This document shows positions 15,632-26,500 of a stretch of 64,000 bases of DNA, piece by piece (the stretch's first letter is position 1; every line of letters starts with the position of its first letter). The position numbers were made by a program, and so were the translations under genes. The notes beneath the pieces are model-generated. The model did no database searches, was not told where the DNA came from, and saw only the letters and a program-made list of their open reading frames with translations. Source of the stretch: Bacteroidota bacterium (GTDB taxonomy: Bacteria; Bacteroidota; Bacteroidia; Bacteroidales; UBA4417); assembly GCA_013376995.1 (NCBI GenBank), contig JACAAZ010000016.1, positions 1-64,000 on the forward strand. Reading direction: 5' to 3'.

Positions 15632-18481
15632 TTAATTTGGGCGGAAGACGTGTATTACAGCCGTTGAATTATTATCGATAAGGGCCATATCAGACCCATC
15701 AACAACGCCATCACCATTCACATCTTCTGCGAAATATCCTACCAGCAGTCCAGTGCTTGCATTATCGACATTAGCCATATCAGAACCATCTACAACACCG
15801 TCCTGGTTGGTATCTCCACCATAAACTGCATATACAGAGCCCATTGGTTTTAGGTTATCGCCGAATGCTTGTGTATTTGAGGTACTGAAATCATAGCTTA
15901 CAGGACCGGAACCTGCAAATGAAACAGGCGCTGAATTCCAGGTTTCCATGCTGTTTCTGTGTTTCAATACAACGTAATAGGAACCATTAAGGGCGCCGGG
16001 AATACTGGGTATGGAAACATTCCCTGATACATCCAGGTTTACGCCATTAAATACCATGGGAACGGAATTAAACAGCGTAATATCATAAGGAGCAACAGCA
16101 TCATGAAGTTCAACAGTCAACTGGTCAGCAACCGGGCTGGCGAATTTTGGAACAAAACCGACATCCATTGCCTGGTTCATGTTTCCGGTACCGGAGTTGT
16201 ACAATCCTTCGAGGTATATCTTAAGGTTAAGAGCTTTTACAGCCGGTGGGCCTTCTGTTAGGCTTACATCATCAATATAGAAAAGCCCCGTTGAATTATC
16301 TCCGGTTGTTGCACTTGCCCGGATACGGAGGTAAACCTGGGGACTGTTATCATTGATAGGCAAAACAACCTGGTGCCATTGTGTGATAGTAGCATACAGC
16401 GGCATAGGATCCTGGCTTACCAGTGTCCAGTCTGCATTGTTGTATGATTTCTCAACAAAAAGATGAAGGTTGCTAGCTGGATTTTTATCCAACACTTTAA
16501 CAAAAAACTGAAATGTTCCTGCTCCATTTGCTGCGGAAGTTGTCAATGTACCGCCATCCGTTGGCGAAAACCATTTAAATTTTGGTGTTGCATAAGTTAC
16601 TACAGAACCATAAAAACCCATACCGTTTGTTGCTGAAGAGCCAACCTGGGAAGTATTTGACCAGCCAGCCGGGGGCATGGTATTGAATCCTTCCTTATAA
16701 AGGTAAACTGTAGAAGAAGGACTTTTGCTGAAGGTTACATGGTAGGTGGAAGTGGTTATTCCATCCTGGGCTGTGCAAACAACAGTTGCAGTGCGTTCGG
16801 CAATAGTACCGGTAAGATTCACAGGCTGCGTTACCACGTATGTTGCAGGTGGGCATCCGCTTGCCGGGATTACAAAATCAGGTTCAGCATCAACTACCAG
16901 TGAGTTCGTTTCAACAGGCACTTCAATATTGTAGTCAAATATGGTAGTACTGAAATCCTTTACCCTGATATTCTGTTTGATCGGGTCCAACCCATTCGGC
17001 AACCATTTGATATAAGAGAGTTTTGAATTGGTACTTGGTGTATGATAAACAAAACTTACTGTATAAGTGTGCTGGGTGATCCCATCCTGTGCAGTGACCA
17101 ATACGGAAGTGGTTCCTGGTATCGCAGCAGCAGGAGTCACACCTACGGTTGCCAAAGGAAAATTAGGGGTGGCAGTTACTGCAGGTACAGCTGGCAAACC
17201 ATAGAAGACGGTATCATGATAAGTATAGATGGTTGGAGAGAAACCTGCTATGGTAGTTCCGTTAACTTTAAGATCACTGAGTGTGGCATCGTTGCTTAAT
17301 GCAGCAGGAATAGTAGTAAAAGTTGAACTCTGAGTGCCTGTCACGTTTCCGGCCCCATCCTCAACAGGCGCGATCGCCAGGTAATACAATTGATTGTTCA
17401 GCAATGCCCCTGAAGGGGTAACCGTGACAATGGTCTTCGTTGCATCAATGGTAGCTGTAAATGGAACAGCTGTCCCGGTGGAATTATTCAATTTTAAAGA
17501 AACCAGTGTTGTGAGGTCACTATTAGTGATATCCGTTCCGTCAGTTTTCTTTACAGGCTCATTGAAGGTTATGGTGGGGACAATGGATAACAGTACATTA
17601 ACGGACCCACTGGCCGGCACAAAGGTAGCGACAGGCGGAGTAACATCCTGCGTAACGGCGGCACTCCAGGATTGTCCAATCCTTATTCCATCTACCAGGG
17701 TAACAGGTGAATTTAATGCACCTTGCCTCAGTTGCACACATCGCTGACCTGTACCATCTGAGCCTGCATCTGTGGCTGTAGCATTAGGCGATGGCTCTGT
17801 TAGTGGAAATGCACCTGTTGCATCAAAGACGTAAAGATCAACCACGTCGTTTGCAGCTCCTGCAACGAATGTATACTTCATTACAACAAGATAGGTCGTA
17901 TTGAATGAATAATAGGTAGGGGTCCAACTTACGGGTGCTGTAGAAGATGAAGTACTCTTCGTAACTCCAAATACAAGATTTCCGGTGGATGCAGTGTCTT
18001 TCGCATATAATCGGCCTTTAAATACCGTTAACGATGCTCCAGTAGTTTCCTTGAAACTAAGAAAATAATCCCCGGCTCTGCTTGCTGCCGTCACTTTCAC
18101 CAAGGCGGAGATATAAACGCTACCTGAGCTGATTGTGCTGGTTAGCGTAAAATTCTTGAAGAGGTCCTGTCCGGTCGCGTTTTGTCCAAGGGAAGCACAT
18201 AATCCAATGCCCGAGGATGCATAACCAGGATAATACAAACCAGGTGACACTACCTGGATTGGGTTTGTATTATCTGAACCTTGCAAAGTCCAGTTACCCT
18301 GACCCACCAGGTTACCTGCCGGATAAACGAAATTCTCGTTACTATTATTGGGATCTAATTGGCCCCAACTCTTTATTGAGATGAGAATCAGCAGGACAAT
18401 CAAAAATAATAAAGGCAGAAAAGAATTTTTGTCCAACCTAAAATCAGTGGGTTTCAATTGAGAAGTATCATCTTTTTTCAT
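15632..18481 (-). CDS. Giant secreted modular protein, paralogue of the hydrolase-bearing neighbour
   Basis: A 949-residue protein with the same layout as its downstream neighbour minus the Fn3/hydrolase cassette. Order: hydrophobic export signal at about 20-41 after a long polar start, jelly-roll-like domain 45-275, SbsA-type Ig-like domain 280-390, two cadherin-like sandwiches 393-585, MAM-like domain 590-745 and the C-terminal module 750-949. The module ends with two well-formed loops, DTNQDGVVDGSDM and DVNGDGVVDGSDM, that match dockerin/EF-hand calcium loops. No catalytic residues were recognised, so binding or structural roles at the cell surface are most likely. The similarity covers nearly the full length and points to duplication followed by divergence. 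Confidence 0.8.
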   Translation of the reverse strand: MKKDDTSQLKPTDFRLDKNSFLPLLFLIVLLILISIKSWGQLDPNNSNENFVYPAGNLVGQGNWTLQGSDNTNPIQVVSPGLYYPGYASSGIGLCASLGQNATGQDLFKNFTLTSTISSGSVYISALVKVTAASRAGDYFLSFKETTGASLTVFKGRLYAKDTASTGNLVFGVTKSTSSSTAPVSWTPTYYSFNTTYLVVMKYTFVAGAANDVVDLYVFDATGAFPLTEPSPNATATDAGSDGTGQRCVQLRQGALNSPVTLVDGIRIGQSWSAAVTQDVTPPVATFVPASGSVNVLLSIVPTITFNEPVKKTDGTDITNSDLTTLVSLKLNNSTGTAVPFTATIDATKTIVTVTPSGALLNNQLYYLAIAPVEDGAGNVTGTQSSTFTTIPAALSNDATLSDLKVNGTTIAGFSPTIYTYHDTVFYGLPAVPAVTATPNFPLATVGVTPAAAIPGTTSVLVTAQDGITQHTYTVSFVYHTPSTNSKLSYIKWLPNGLDPIKQNIRVKDFSTTIFDYNIEVPVETNSLVVDAEPDFVIPASGCPPATYVVTQPVNLTGTIAERTATVVCTAQDGITTSTYHVTFSKSPSSTVYLYKEGFNTMPPAGWSNTSQVGSSATNGMGFYGSVVTYATPKFKWFSPTDGGTLTTSAANGAGTFQFFVKVLDKNPASNLHLFVEKSYNNADWTLVSQDPMPLYATITQWHQVVLPINDNSPQVYLRIRASATTGDNSTGLFYIDDVSLTEGPPAVKALNLKIYLEGLYNSGTGNMNQAMDVGFVPKFASPVADQLTVELHDAVAPYDITLFNSVPMVFNGVNLDVSGNVSIPSIPGALNGSYYVVLKHRNSMETWNSAPVSFAGSGPVSYDFSTSNTQAFGDNLKPMGSVYAVYGGDTNQDGVVDGSDMANVDNASTGLLVGYFAEDVNGDGVVDGSDMALIDNNSTAVIHVFRPN

Positions 18482-18711
18482 TGGATGGTGTTTTGAGGCT
18501 AATGCCGTTAATAATTGAGTCTTTGGTAGGGTAAAATTACCTTAGCATGTATCCCGAAGGGTTTCCTTTTAGTTCAAATAGGTTTCTTAAATGTTCAAAT
18601 CCGGATACTTGCCTTAACGTACACATAAACAAGGCATTGGTCATCCTGAAAATTCATCTGGATAATCTTGTTATCTGGCCAGGTTAATCTTGCCTGAAAA
18701 TAGTTTTGAGT

Positions 18712-18751
18712 AAAAAAAGGCATCAATGACAGATCTGCCATAGATGCCTTT
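18712..18751 (-). terminator. Rho-independent terminator of the PID-CTERM-like gene
   Basis: A perfect 9-bp stem (AAAGGCATC 18716-18724 / GATGCCTTT 18743-18751) with an 18-nt loop lies 22 bp past the stop codon. On the minus strand the stem runs directly into seven T residues. This is the clearest terminator in the window. Confidence 0.8.
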
Positions 18752-18773
18752 AAGGAAATGATGTTACGGTTGA

Positions 18774-19016
18774 TTAATCTTTATAAGATTGCCCTGCTTT
18801 CATAAATCTCCTGCTGCCGTATGCAGCACACAAGGCAATCAATATACTGATTCCACCATCGAGAGGTGCAGTGGCACCTGAAGGATTCTGGTTTCCCACT
18901 TGTCCATGTCCGGTACTTGGGGGATGTGGAGGCTCCTGTGCTGTAACCGGCTGTGCATATGCAAATGCTACAAAAAGGATTAATATGCTTAGGAATATGT
19001 TGAGTTTTCGTTTCAT
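18774..19016 (-). CDS. Short PID-CTERM-like surface protein
   Basis: An 80-residue protein with three parts: a signal peptide (1-26, ending PVTAQ), a Pro/Gly/Asn-rich linker, and a C-terminal tripartite signal made of APLDGG, a hydrophobic stretch (ISILIALCAAYG) and a basic end (SRRFMK). This resembles the short Bacteroidota proteins called PID-CTERM, whose tail is thought to be a sorting or processing signal (from memory of family naming). The gene starts 39 bp after the 1362-residue T9SS cargo gene on the same strand and ends at a strong terminator, so the two are probably co-transcribed. Confidence 0.7.
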   Translation of the reverse strand: MKRKLNIFLSILILFVAFAYAQPVTAQEPPHPPSTGHGQVGNQNPSGATAPLDGGISILIALCAAYGSRRFMKAGQSYKD

Positions 19017-19055
19017 AAGACTGGGTTTTTGATGTGGATATCCACTTTTGCAAAA

Positions 19056-22000
19056 TTACTTTACGATAATTTTTTCATTGCTGATCCCTTTGGAAGTGAT
19101 CACGCTAACGATATAGATCCCGGAATGTCCGCGAAGGTCAATGTGCGTTGCTTCGCCTGACTTTAACAGGTTACTGGCGATCATGCGGCCTTCCATATCA
19201 GTTACGTTTACCTTTCCAGTAAGAAGTTGTGCTGACAAAACTGTTAGAACACCATCCTGGGAGTATATCGTCCAGTTATTGGCAGCATCCGGATCCGCAA
19301 TGGAAGTAGCATCCTTGAAATGCAGCCTGAAACGGTTAGGGTCATCACCCGGAGCAGCTGTGAATGAGTAATCCGGATTGCTGTTCAGACGCTGAGAAGC
19401 ACCCGTCTTCAGATCCTCGAGTGTAACATAAATATTGGGAGAGATTGAATTTTCGGCAACCGATAAGGTATAGCTGGTATTTGCACCAACTTCGAGGTTA
19501 AGGGAAACCGGGTTATCCATGCTGTTGATTGGCATAGCATTAACTGAATATTTGGTAGAAGAAGCCTGTGTATACAGATTCGGCACTGCCGGGCCCCCAG
19601 CCAGTTTATAAGCATCCCATTGACTGTCAAAAGATGAAGTAGCGTCATCAATGAACCTTACAAAAGCTTCATCCTGATGGTTATTTCCTGTAACTTTCAA
19701 CCTGAGCAGGTTATCTACAGTCTGGGAACTTTTGTAGAAAGCAGATCCGCCATGAACGCGATCCTGAGTTTCGAGGGTTAAGGATGCCCCTGCTGCATTG
19801 GCTTTCACCATAAAGCCCTGCATCGCAGGAATGATACCATCTGTGAGACTTCCTGCCCCGGACACCCAAGTCAGATAGGTTTGGGTTGCGTTATCCCAAA
19901 CGTAGACTGCATTATCCAGGTTAGTATACTGTGTGCCAGTTACATTATCCCAGTCAATAGCAGAAGCATAGGGATTACCCAAAAAGTTAAATCCCTCCCC
20001 TTTACCGGCAGTATAGGTCAAAGCTGGTAAATCAACTCCTGTAGCAAGAGAGCCAGTATTCAATACTCCGGTGAATGATTTGGTAACATCAACCGGGTAG
20101 GCAACCATGTAACCTTTTCCGACAATGAAATTGTTCTCGAAGGAGGTATTCCAGCTTCCTGAATTGTTTCGTGTATTTATCCATTTATTGGTTACTTCAT
20201 CATAAGAATAGAAGTCATCAGTAGTGTTTGGAAGGTTAACGAATCCGGGCACAATTGCCTGGCTGTTAACCGGTGAAGAAATGTAATGATACATCTGGTC
20301 ACTGGCTGATGTATATTTTGTAAGGAAGCGTTCAACGATTGCTGTTCCGCTTACTGTTCCGCTGGTGATCACCGAGGCGCCGGACTTAATGGTGAGTGTA
20401 CCGGTTGAAATAGCCAGGTTATTGAGTGTGGCAGTGCTGTATAGTTCAACACCGGCAGCATTATTTACGGTAAGGGTACCATTAGCACCAAAAGACATGT
20501 TTCCTGTTCCGGTAATGGTTTGCACGGCAGTACCACTGAAGGTAAGATTGGTGGTTTTGGTTGCATTTCCAAAAGTAAGAGTTGCAGCAGATGCTACTGA
20601 GATGTTCCCTTTTACCACAATTCCACCCGAGAAATCCCAGTTTACAATACCACTGGTTACAGTATAATTATCGCAGGTAAATGGGTTACTACCCTGGTTA
20701 TTCTGGGTAATGGTTGGGGCATCATTCTCGAAATTGGCATAAGTACGGCCACTATAAGACGGGCCACCTGTTGTGGCTGTAAATTTGTAAAGACTTCCAG
20801 TATGAAAAACAACAGCAGATCCTGGATAACTTGCTCCAAAAGGATTAGCTCCACCGTTCTGAATATAGGTTGAGCCACTTTCAAAAACAACAGAACTGTT
20901 ATTAGTGGTTCCGAAGGCATTGCCTGAGAAGTTAGCACCGGCTGTGAATACTGACCCACCCTGGAAGATGATGGAACTTGCATCAACAGCTGTTAACCTG
21001 TGAGCTATGGACAAAACGTCCCCATTGAATGTAATGGAACCGGCAATATTCCCTGTGGTTCCAGTAGCTAATGCTATTGTAATGGTATTGGTAGTTGTGG
21101 TGGAACCAATGTTCAAAGCTGAGCCGGCAGCAATATCGAGATCTGCACCTGTACCTCCGCCTAATGAAAGGGTAACTGCAGCTGCTGACTGAAGTGTAAC
21201 TGCAGTATTGTTGGAGATAAGCATTTGACCGACAGTTTGGGTTGGAACATTGATGACTGTCAATGAACCTCCCAAATTGAATTGCATGATATCATTGTTG
21301 AATGGAGTAGTCCTTGCTGGGTTCCAGTTACCTGCAACTGTCCAATCATTACTGCTTGCGCCTGTCCATGTATACACTGTGGGAGGGGGAGTATTGGTCG
21401 TTCCTGTAGCAGAAGCCGGCATGGGAAGGGTTAAGTAGTTGAAAGTTTGACTATTCGCTCCATCATAACCGAACGGATAAATCCTGAAAGTGTACTGGGT
21501 TGTAGAAGCCAATCCTGAAATTACCTGTGAAGTTGCACTTCCTGATAATACAATTGCAGCTACTGTTCCTGTGCCTAAAGTATTACCAACAGTATAACCG
21601 GTTACATCGGAAGGTGGAGTTCCCGGAGCAGATGCACCAAGGCGCTGGAAGATGATATATCCATCAGCACCGGTAGCAGGTGTCCACGTCAGGTTCAGAG
21701 AAGAATAGTTTCCCGGAATAGGATTAACCGCAAACGATCCGGCAGGAGTTGTTGGCTCATCAGCCATTGTATAAAAATAAGATTCAGAAGATAATGTACT
21801 TCCAACATTATTGGTTGCATAGGCAGCATAGTAGATCTTAGTCTTGGGAGGAAGAGACGAACGCGTATGTGAGAAAATACCGGTTGCAGCAGTACCTTCA
21901 CTCAATAAATTATTAGAGATTGTTACACCGGAAGTTGTATTCCAAACTGTTCCCCTATCTGTAATAGCGCTACCTCCATCGGAAGTAATGTTTCCTCCAA

Positions 22001-23144
22001 GCACTGCAGTATTATTTGTTATGGATGTTGCCGTAGGACTTGTAACAACTGGAGCAGATGCGCTGCTAATAGTGGTGACTGAAGCCAGGACAGGTGATGC
22101 CTGCAAACTTGCTCCCGAATTACCTTCTGCGACAAAATAGACACTATAAGTGGTGTTGCTGGCAAGACCTGATACTGCGGCCATATACTCGGTAGCACCT
22201 GCTGCAGAAACGATTGAACCCTTTTCATTGGAAGCGACACTAGCACCACTTGCATTCTGCCCTGCTTTTACCTGGGCTGCTGTTGGAGCGGAAGCCCCGT
22301 TTGGCAATACGACGAAATAGGTAGTGCCCGGAGTATTAATATTCGTTTTTGCAGTAAAACCACTGGCTGTAGGATTCTCAGCTTTAGGCCAACCGCTGGT
22401 AAATGTAACGGGAACCTGTTGGACAAGGATATTATCCAGTGCCACGCTGGGCCGGCTACCACTTAATCCTGCAACATTTCTGTAAATCCAGCGAATTTGA
22501 ACAATCGGCTGATTTTCACAGGATGAAGGAAGTATTGCATTGAGGCCAGTTACAACATCAATTCCAGTTGTTCCGGTTGTCTGAGCAGTAGTTCCTGTAA
22601 TGTATTCTGCGGGAGAATAAGGCAGGTTGGTGAATGCCGTTGCACCGGTACCAACGCGGTACTGTAAAACTAAACCATTAGAAAAGTTAGTTGTACCGGT
22701 AGTTGCTCCGGTATATAGATTTCGGATAGTCATGGCATCAAAAGTAATTTTGATATTGCTGTTGCCAGTTGTATTGACTGCCAGACATAAAGCTACATCA
22801 AGGCTGGCAATACTCAGAAATCCAATTTTGCCATTATAATCATACGCCCCGGATCCGGTACTTGCTGCGGTACCCCCGGCAATAGTTTTATCACCAGTTG
22901 GAGCAGCAGTTCTTCCAGTTGCAGAGGGAGCTGAATTCGCAACAGTCCATCCTTGCCAGCCGGCAGGATAAACGGTTGTAGAACCTCCAAAACTTGAAAA
23001 GTTCTGAGAGTAAGGTAATGCCTGGGGAGCAGGCATGGTTTGAGCTTGCACACGAGAACTAAAAAGGATCATGGCCACAAGTATTCCTGTGGTCTGCAAT
23101 GCCAATATTAGCCATCTGAATGGTTTTGAGTAGACAGTTTTCAT
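19056..23144 (-). CDS. Giant Fn3-containing, beta-rich T9SS cargo protein
   Basis: A 1362-residue exported protein. It has a signal peptide (1-35, ending RVQAQ), then a MAM-like or jelly-roll domain at about 36-245. Three Fn3-like domains follow up to about 590 (for example AAVSGLASNTTYSVYFVAEG and SGLASTTQYTFRIYPFG). A Gly/Thr/Asn-rich region at about 595-960 (TWTGASSNDWTVAGNWNP, then repeats such as GNISVASAATLTFGN) looks like an autotransporter- or haemagglutinin-type beta-helix. A further beta domain (FNFLGNPYASAIDWD) is commonly seen before T9SS domains. The end (about 1290-1362) fits the T9SS type A signal (VNVTDMEGRMI, SGIYIVSVIT). No enzyme motif was seen; adhesion is a reasonable guess. 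Confidence 0.8.
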   Translation of the reverse strand: MKTVYSKPFRWLILALQTTGILVAMILFSSRVQAQTMPAPQALPYSQNFSSFGGSTTVYPAGWQGWTVANSAPSATGRTAAPTGDKTIAGGTAASTGSGAYDYNGKIGFLSIASLDVALCLAVNTTGNSNIKITFDAMTIRNLYTGATTGTTNFSNGLVLQYRVGTGATAFTNLPYSPAEYITGTTAQTTGTTGIDVVTGLNAILPSSCENQPIVQIRWIYRNVAGLSGSRPSVALDNILVQQVPVTFTSGWPKAENPTASGFTAKTNINTPGTTYFVVLPNGASAPTAAQVKAGQNASGASVASNEKGSIVSAAGATEYMAAVSGLASNTTYSVYFVAEGNSGASLQASPVLASVTTISSASAPVVTSPTATSITNNTAVLGGNITSDGGSAITDRGTVWNTTSGVTISNNLLSEGTAATGIFSHTRSSLPPKTKIYYAAYATNNVGSTLSSESYFYTMADEPTTPAGSFAVNPIPGNYSSLNLTWTPATGADGYIIFQRLGASAPGTPPSDVTGYTVGNTLGTGTVAAIVLSGSATSQVISGLASTTQYTFRIYPFGYDGANSQTFNYLTLPMPASATGTTNTPPPTVYTWTGASSNDWTVAGNWNPARTTPFNNDIMQFNLGGSLTVINVPTQTVGQMLISNNTAVTLQSAAAVTLSLGGGTGADLDIAAGSALNIGSTTTTNTITIALATGTTGNIAGSITFNGDVLSIAHRLTAVDASSIIFQGGSVFTAGANFSGNAFGTTNNSSVVFESGSTYIQNGGANPFGASYPGSAVVFHTGSLYKFTATTGGPSYSGRTYANFENDAPTITQNNQGSNPFTCDNYTVTSGIVNWDFSGGIVVKGNISVASAATLTFGNATKTTNLTFSGTAVQTITGTGNMSFGANGTLTVNNAAGVELYSTATLNNLAISTGTLTIKSGASVITSGTVSGTAIVERFLTKYTSASDQMYHYISSPVNSQAIVPGFVNLPNTTDDFYSYDEVTNKWINTRNNSGSWNTSFENNFIVGKGYMVAYPVDVTKSFTGVLNTGSLATGVDLPALTYTAGKGEGFNFLGNPYASAIDWDNVTGTQYTNLDNAVYVWDNATQTYLTWVSGAGSLTDGIIPAMQGFMVKANAAGASLTLETQDRVHGGSAFYKSSQTVDNLLRLKVTGNNHQDEAFVRFIDDATSSFDSQWDAYKLAGGPAVPNLYTQASSTKYSVNAMPINSMDNPVSLNLEVGANTSYTLSVAENSISPNIYVTLEDLKTGASQRLNSNPDYSFTAAPGDDPNRFRLHFKDATSIADPDAANNWTIYSQDGVLTVLSAQLLTGKVNVTDMEGRMIASNLLKSGEATHIDLRGHSGIYIVSVITSKGISNEKIIVK

Positions 23145-23533
23145 AATTGGGTTTTTGGTTTATTTCTTTGGGTTTTGGTGCAGTTTGGGAAGATAAATAT
23201 ATTAACGAATTTTCCTAAGAAGGTTACTCTATCGTTCACATGGGTTTCTTTAATAGTCTTTTGTAATTTCACCCGGGCTTTAGCCAAATAACAAAAAATA
23301 GGTATAAATAACTAATTTTCAATAATATAAGCCCTATTGACCCATATCGATTAAAAAAAGAAACCTAAAGAAAAACCTCCGGAAACCTTTACAAACCTAT
23401 ACCGGAGCGGTCAAATTACCCTGAGAAACAAGAGCTCATTTTCCCATTCCGGGAGGCAGGATTTGATGGCTTCTGTATTTCGTGATTATTTGCAAAACTG
23501 CCTGGCCTCAATCGGATTTATTTTAAAACTGAT
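23145..23533. other. 389-bp intergenic region, no gene seen
   Basis: This AT-rich region separates two minus-strand giants. Its right part is downstream of the T9SS cargo gene's start and should hold that gene's promoter; its left part lies after the stop codon of the beta-helix gene. No strong hairpin with a T-tract and no good TAnnTTTG box were found. The leader just before the 23144 start (CCAAAAACCCAATTATG on the minus strand) resembles that before 19016 (CAAAAACCCAGTCTTATG). Confidence 0.5.
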
Positions 23534-26500
23534 TCAAGGAGTTACTGAAAAGATAAAGAGGCTGCTGCTGACATCGATAACATCCAGGTCCAGGATGTTG
23601 ACTATGCCATTCCCGTCAATATCAGTTGCAAGGTAACCACTGGCAGAAGAAGAAATGTCATTATCAACTGAAAGCATATCGGCAAAATCCAAAACTCCAT
23701 CCTGGTTCACATCACCAGAGTATATCAACCATTTACCATCACCGGAAGGCTTAAGATTGTTGCCATATGCTTTTGAAACAGCATCAAAATTATAATTAAT
23801 GGTCGTAGCTGAAAATGAAACCGGGATAGCAGAACATGTTTCAATACTGTTGCGATGACGGACCGTAATATAATAGGAACCGCTTTTTGTATATGGCACC
23901 TGTAGACTTGAATTTCCGGCAGTACTCAGATTGACTCCTGGAGCAGAATATTCAATTACAGAGTATGAAGATGAGTTATGGAGTTCAACAGTAATTTGGT
24001 CTGCAACATTGCCAGGATAATGATCACCAGAGGAATCCTGGGCTTTTCGCATGGTTCCGTTAGTAAGGTAAAGTCCTTCTATTAAAACTCCGAGGTTAAG
24101 AGTTTTGAAGGCAGCAATAGTAACTGAAGCCTCATTGGAATAGGCAGAATTTCCGGCAGCACTATAAGCAGTTACCCTATAGGTATATGCTATCCCCGGT
24201 GTTAACCCAGTATTTGAATAGGTATTCACATTCGCACTAACTACTGCAATTTCCGAATAAGTACCGCTTCCCTCCTTTCTCTCAATCCTGAAACCTAATT
24301 CATTAGATGAATTGTCAGTCCAGGACAAATTAACCTGTGATGGGGGAACCGCCGTAGCTGTAAGAACTGAAGGAGCCAATGGCGGCAAAGTATATTCATG
24401 CGCACCAATATCGGGCAAGCCATTGTATAGAGGGTTTCCCCAATAATCAAATCCTCCGTTGTTTGATATCGAGGTCCCTTTATTAATGCAGGAGGAACCA
24501 GAGAGCAATTTGTAACCGTTAACACTACCAATCCCTGTGCCTCCGGTTCCGGCTCCGGCCAGTTTCGGATCTCCTGTCACTTTATGAGGATCGGAAGGCT
24601 CGGTAGAAGGATGGACCCCGTAAAAACAGTTGTAGTCAATGGTTCTGCTGTAACCGGATGTCCAGTCATAAGCAGCACTGCTGCTCAGATTGTAGATAAG
24701 GTTATTCTTAAAAGAATATACCCGGGCTCCTGAACCTCCATTGTTCCTCTCGGAAATAATGAGCGGAGATAAGGTCGACGGCACATACACTGTATTGTTG
24801 TAAACGAAGCAAGAGTTGACCGGGTAATTTATACAAAAAATATTGCCATGGTCATTCTGACTGATATTGTACCTGCAAACCACATTCACATCAGCCTGAA
24901 CCGTGCAGGTCCAGAACAAACCATGCGCATTGTCGTGGCTGTAACTATACTGCCAGTATGTGTTGGGTGAGCGAAGATCTGCATCATACAAACTTCCGTC
25001 ATAATCAGGTGAAAGGTTATTATATCCCTCGTTATACTGAAAAACAGTTCCGGAACAGGAGGCGGAAAATATTGTATTTCCTGTAATTGCAGTTGCTGTG
25101 TTAAAACAAACATTATGTTCTACAACACCACCTTCAAACAGCCTGATAATCATAGCATTTTTTGAAATATCTGAGATCGTGTTGTTCCTGATCACAGCAT
25201 TTGTAATCTTGATTGCATTCCATTGAGGGGTATAAGGATCAAAGCCGTCATCGGTAACACATTCGGTAATAATGCCCTGATTATCGCAAGAGGTGATAAC
25301 ACAATTTTCAACAAGGATATCATTAAAATGGGTGTCTGTTGTTGATGCATCCACAATTGCATATCCTATTCCTGAAGTTCGTTTATCACTCCTGTTTTGG
25401 CCTATGGACCCCTTGATATTATGAATATTCAGATTTCTAAGGTAAATATGATTGGCGGTTCCATAGTTCTCTGCTTCAATCCTTACCCCCCGGCGGTCAT
25501 CACCAACTGCAGCATCGTTTGTCACCTCCAGGTTGTTGATCTCCCAATATTGCTGGTTATACAAGTATACAACGCCTGTACCTGTCATTCCGTTTCCGTC
25601 AATAAGGGGTTTGTTTCCTGATCCGTACATGTCAATAATAATTGGGAAACCGGCACTGCCAGACCCTTTGGGATACAAGCGACCAGTCCATACCTGGCCA
25701 GCCTTGAAAAGTATCCTGTTATTGGCAGAAAAAGTGGTAGCATTAACTTTAGTCAGAGTTTTCCATGCAGTTACTTCTGAAAGGCCGGTATTTCCATCAC
25801 TGCCATTCAAAGCGTCAATATAGTATGTTATTTGAGGCGGGCTAAGAGTAGAAGCTGTTGCTTCATTTGAATAGGCAGAGTTCCCGCTTACGTTATATGC
25901 ATAAACACGATATGTATATGCAGTATTTGCCGTGAGCCCGGTATTAGAGTAGCTTGTAATATTAGGCCCAAGTGATGCTATCTCGCTATAAGATCCTGAA
26001 CCCGTTTTCCGTTCAATTTTGAAGCCTTCTTCATTGCTGGAAGCATCTACCCAACCAAGGTCAAGCTGCGTTTGGGAAACAGGAGTAACAACAAGGCCAG
26101 TTGGAGCTAAAGGCAGTGGCGGCGGTGCCGGCGTTGTAACTGAAGCTTCATTTGAATAATCAGAATTTCCAAATGTATTGTAAGCTCTTACCCTATAGGT
26201 ATAAGTTGTATTTGCCGAAGTTGTAAGATCGCTGTAGGATGCTACATTTGAGCCAACGACAGCAATTTCGCCATAGGTTCCGGATCCTGTTTTGCGTTCG
26301 ACCCTGAAGCCTGTTTCACTATCGGAATTATCAGTCCAGCTCAAATCAACATGTCCTGAGCTAAAAGCAGTAGCACTAAGGTTAGAAGGCGCTGCAGGCG
26401 TAGTTGAGGTAGCTGTAACTACTAGTTCAGGTTTGTTTGTTGCGGCTTCCCTGCTAGTAAAATTTATAGTGCCTGAAGTCACTGTAGCAGAATATACCAC

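Noticed and set aside
18781-19053. A 90-residue minus-strand frame overlapping the PID-CTERM-like gene
   Set aside because: It is in another frame, has no signal peptide or domain, and has Cys/Trp-rich random composition. The 80-residue frame has a clean signal peptide and tail.
20365-22140. Several 60-100-codon plus-strand frames inside the giant genes
   Set aside because: They are antisense shadows of Gly/Thr/Ala-rich coding sequence, which rarely produces stops on the other strand; no domains were seen.
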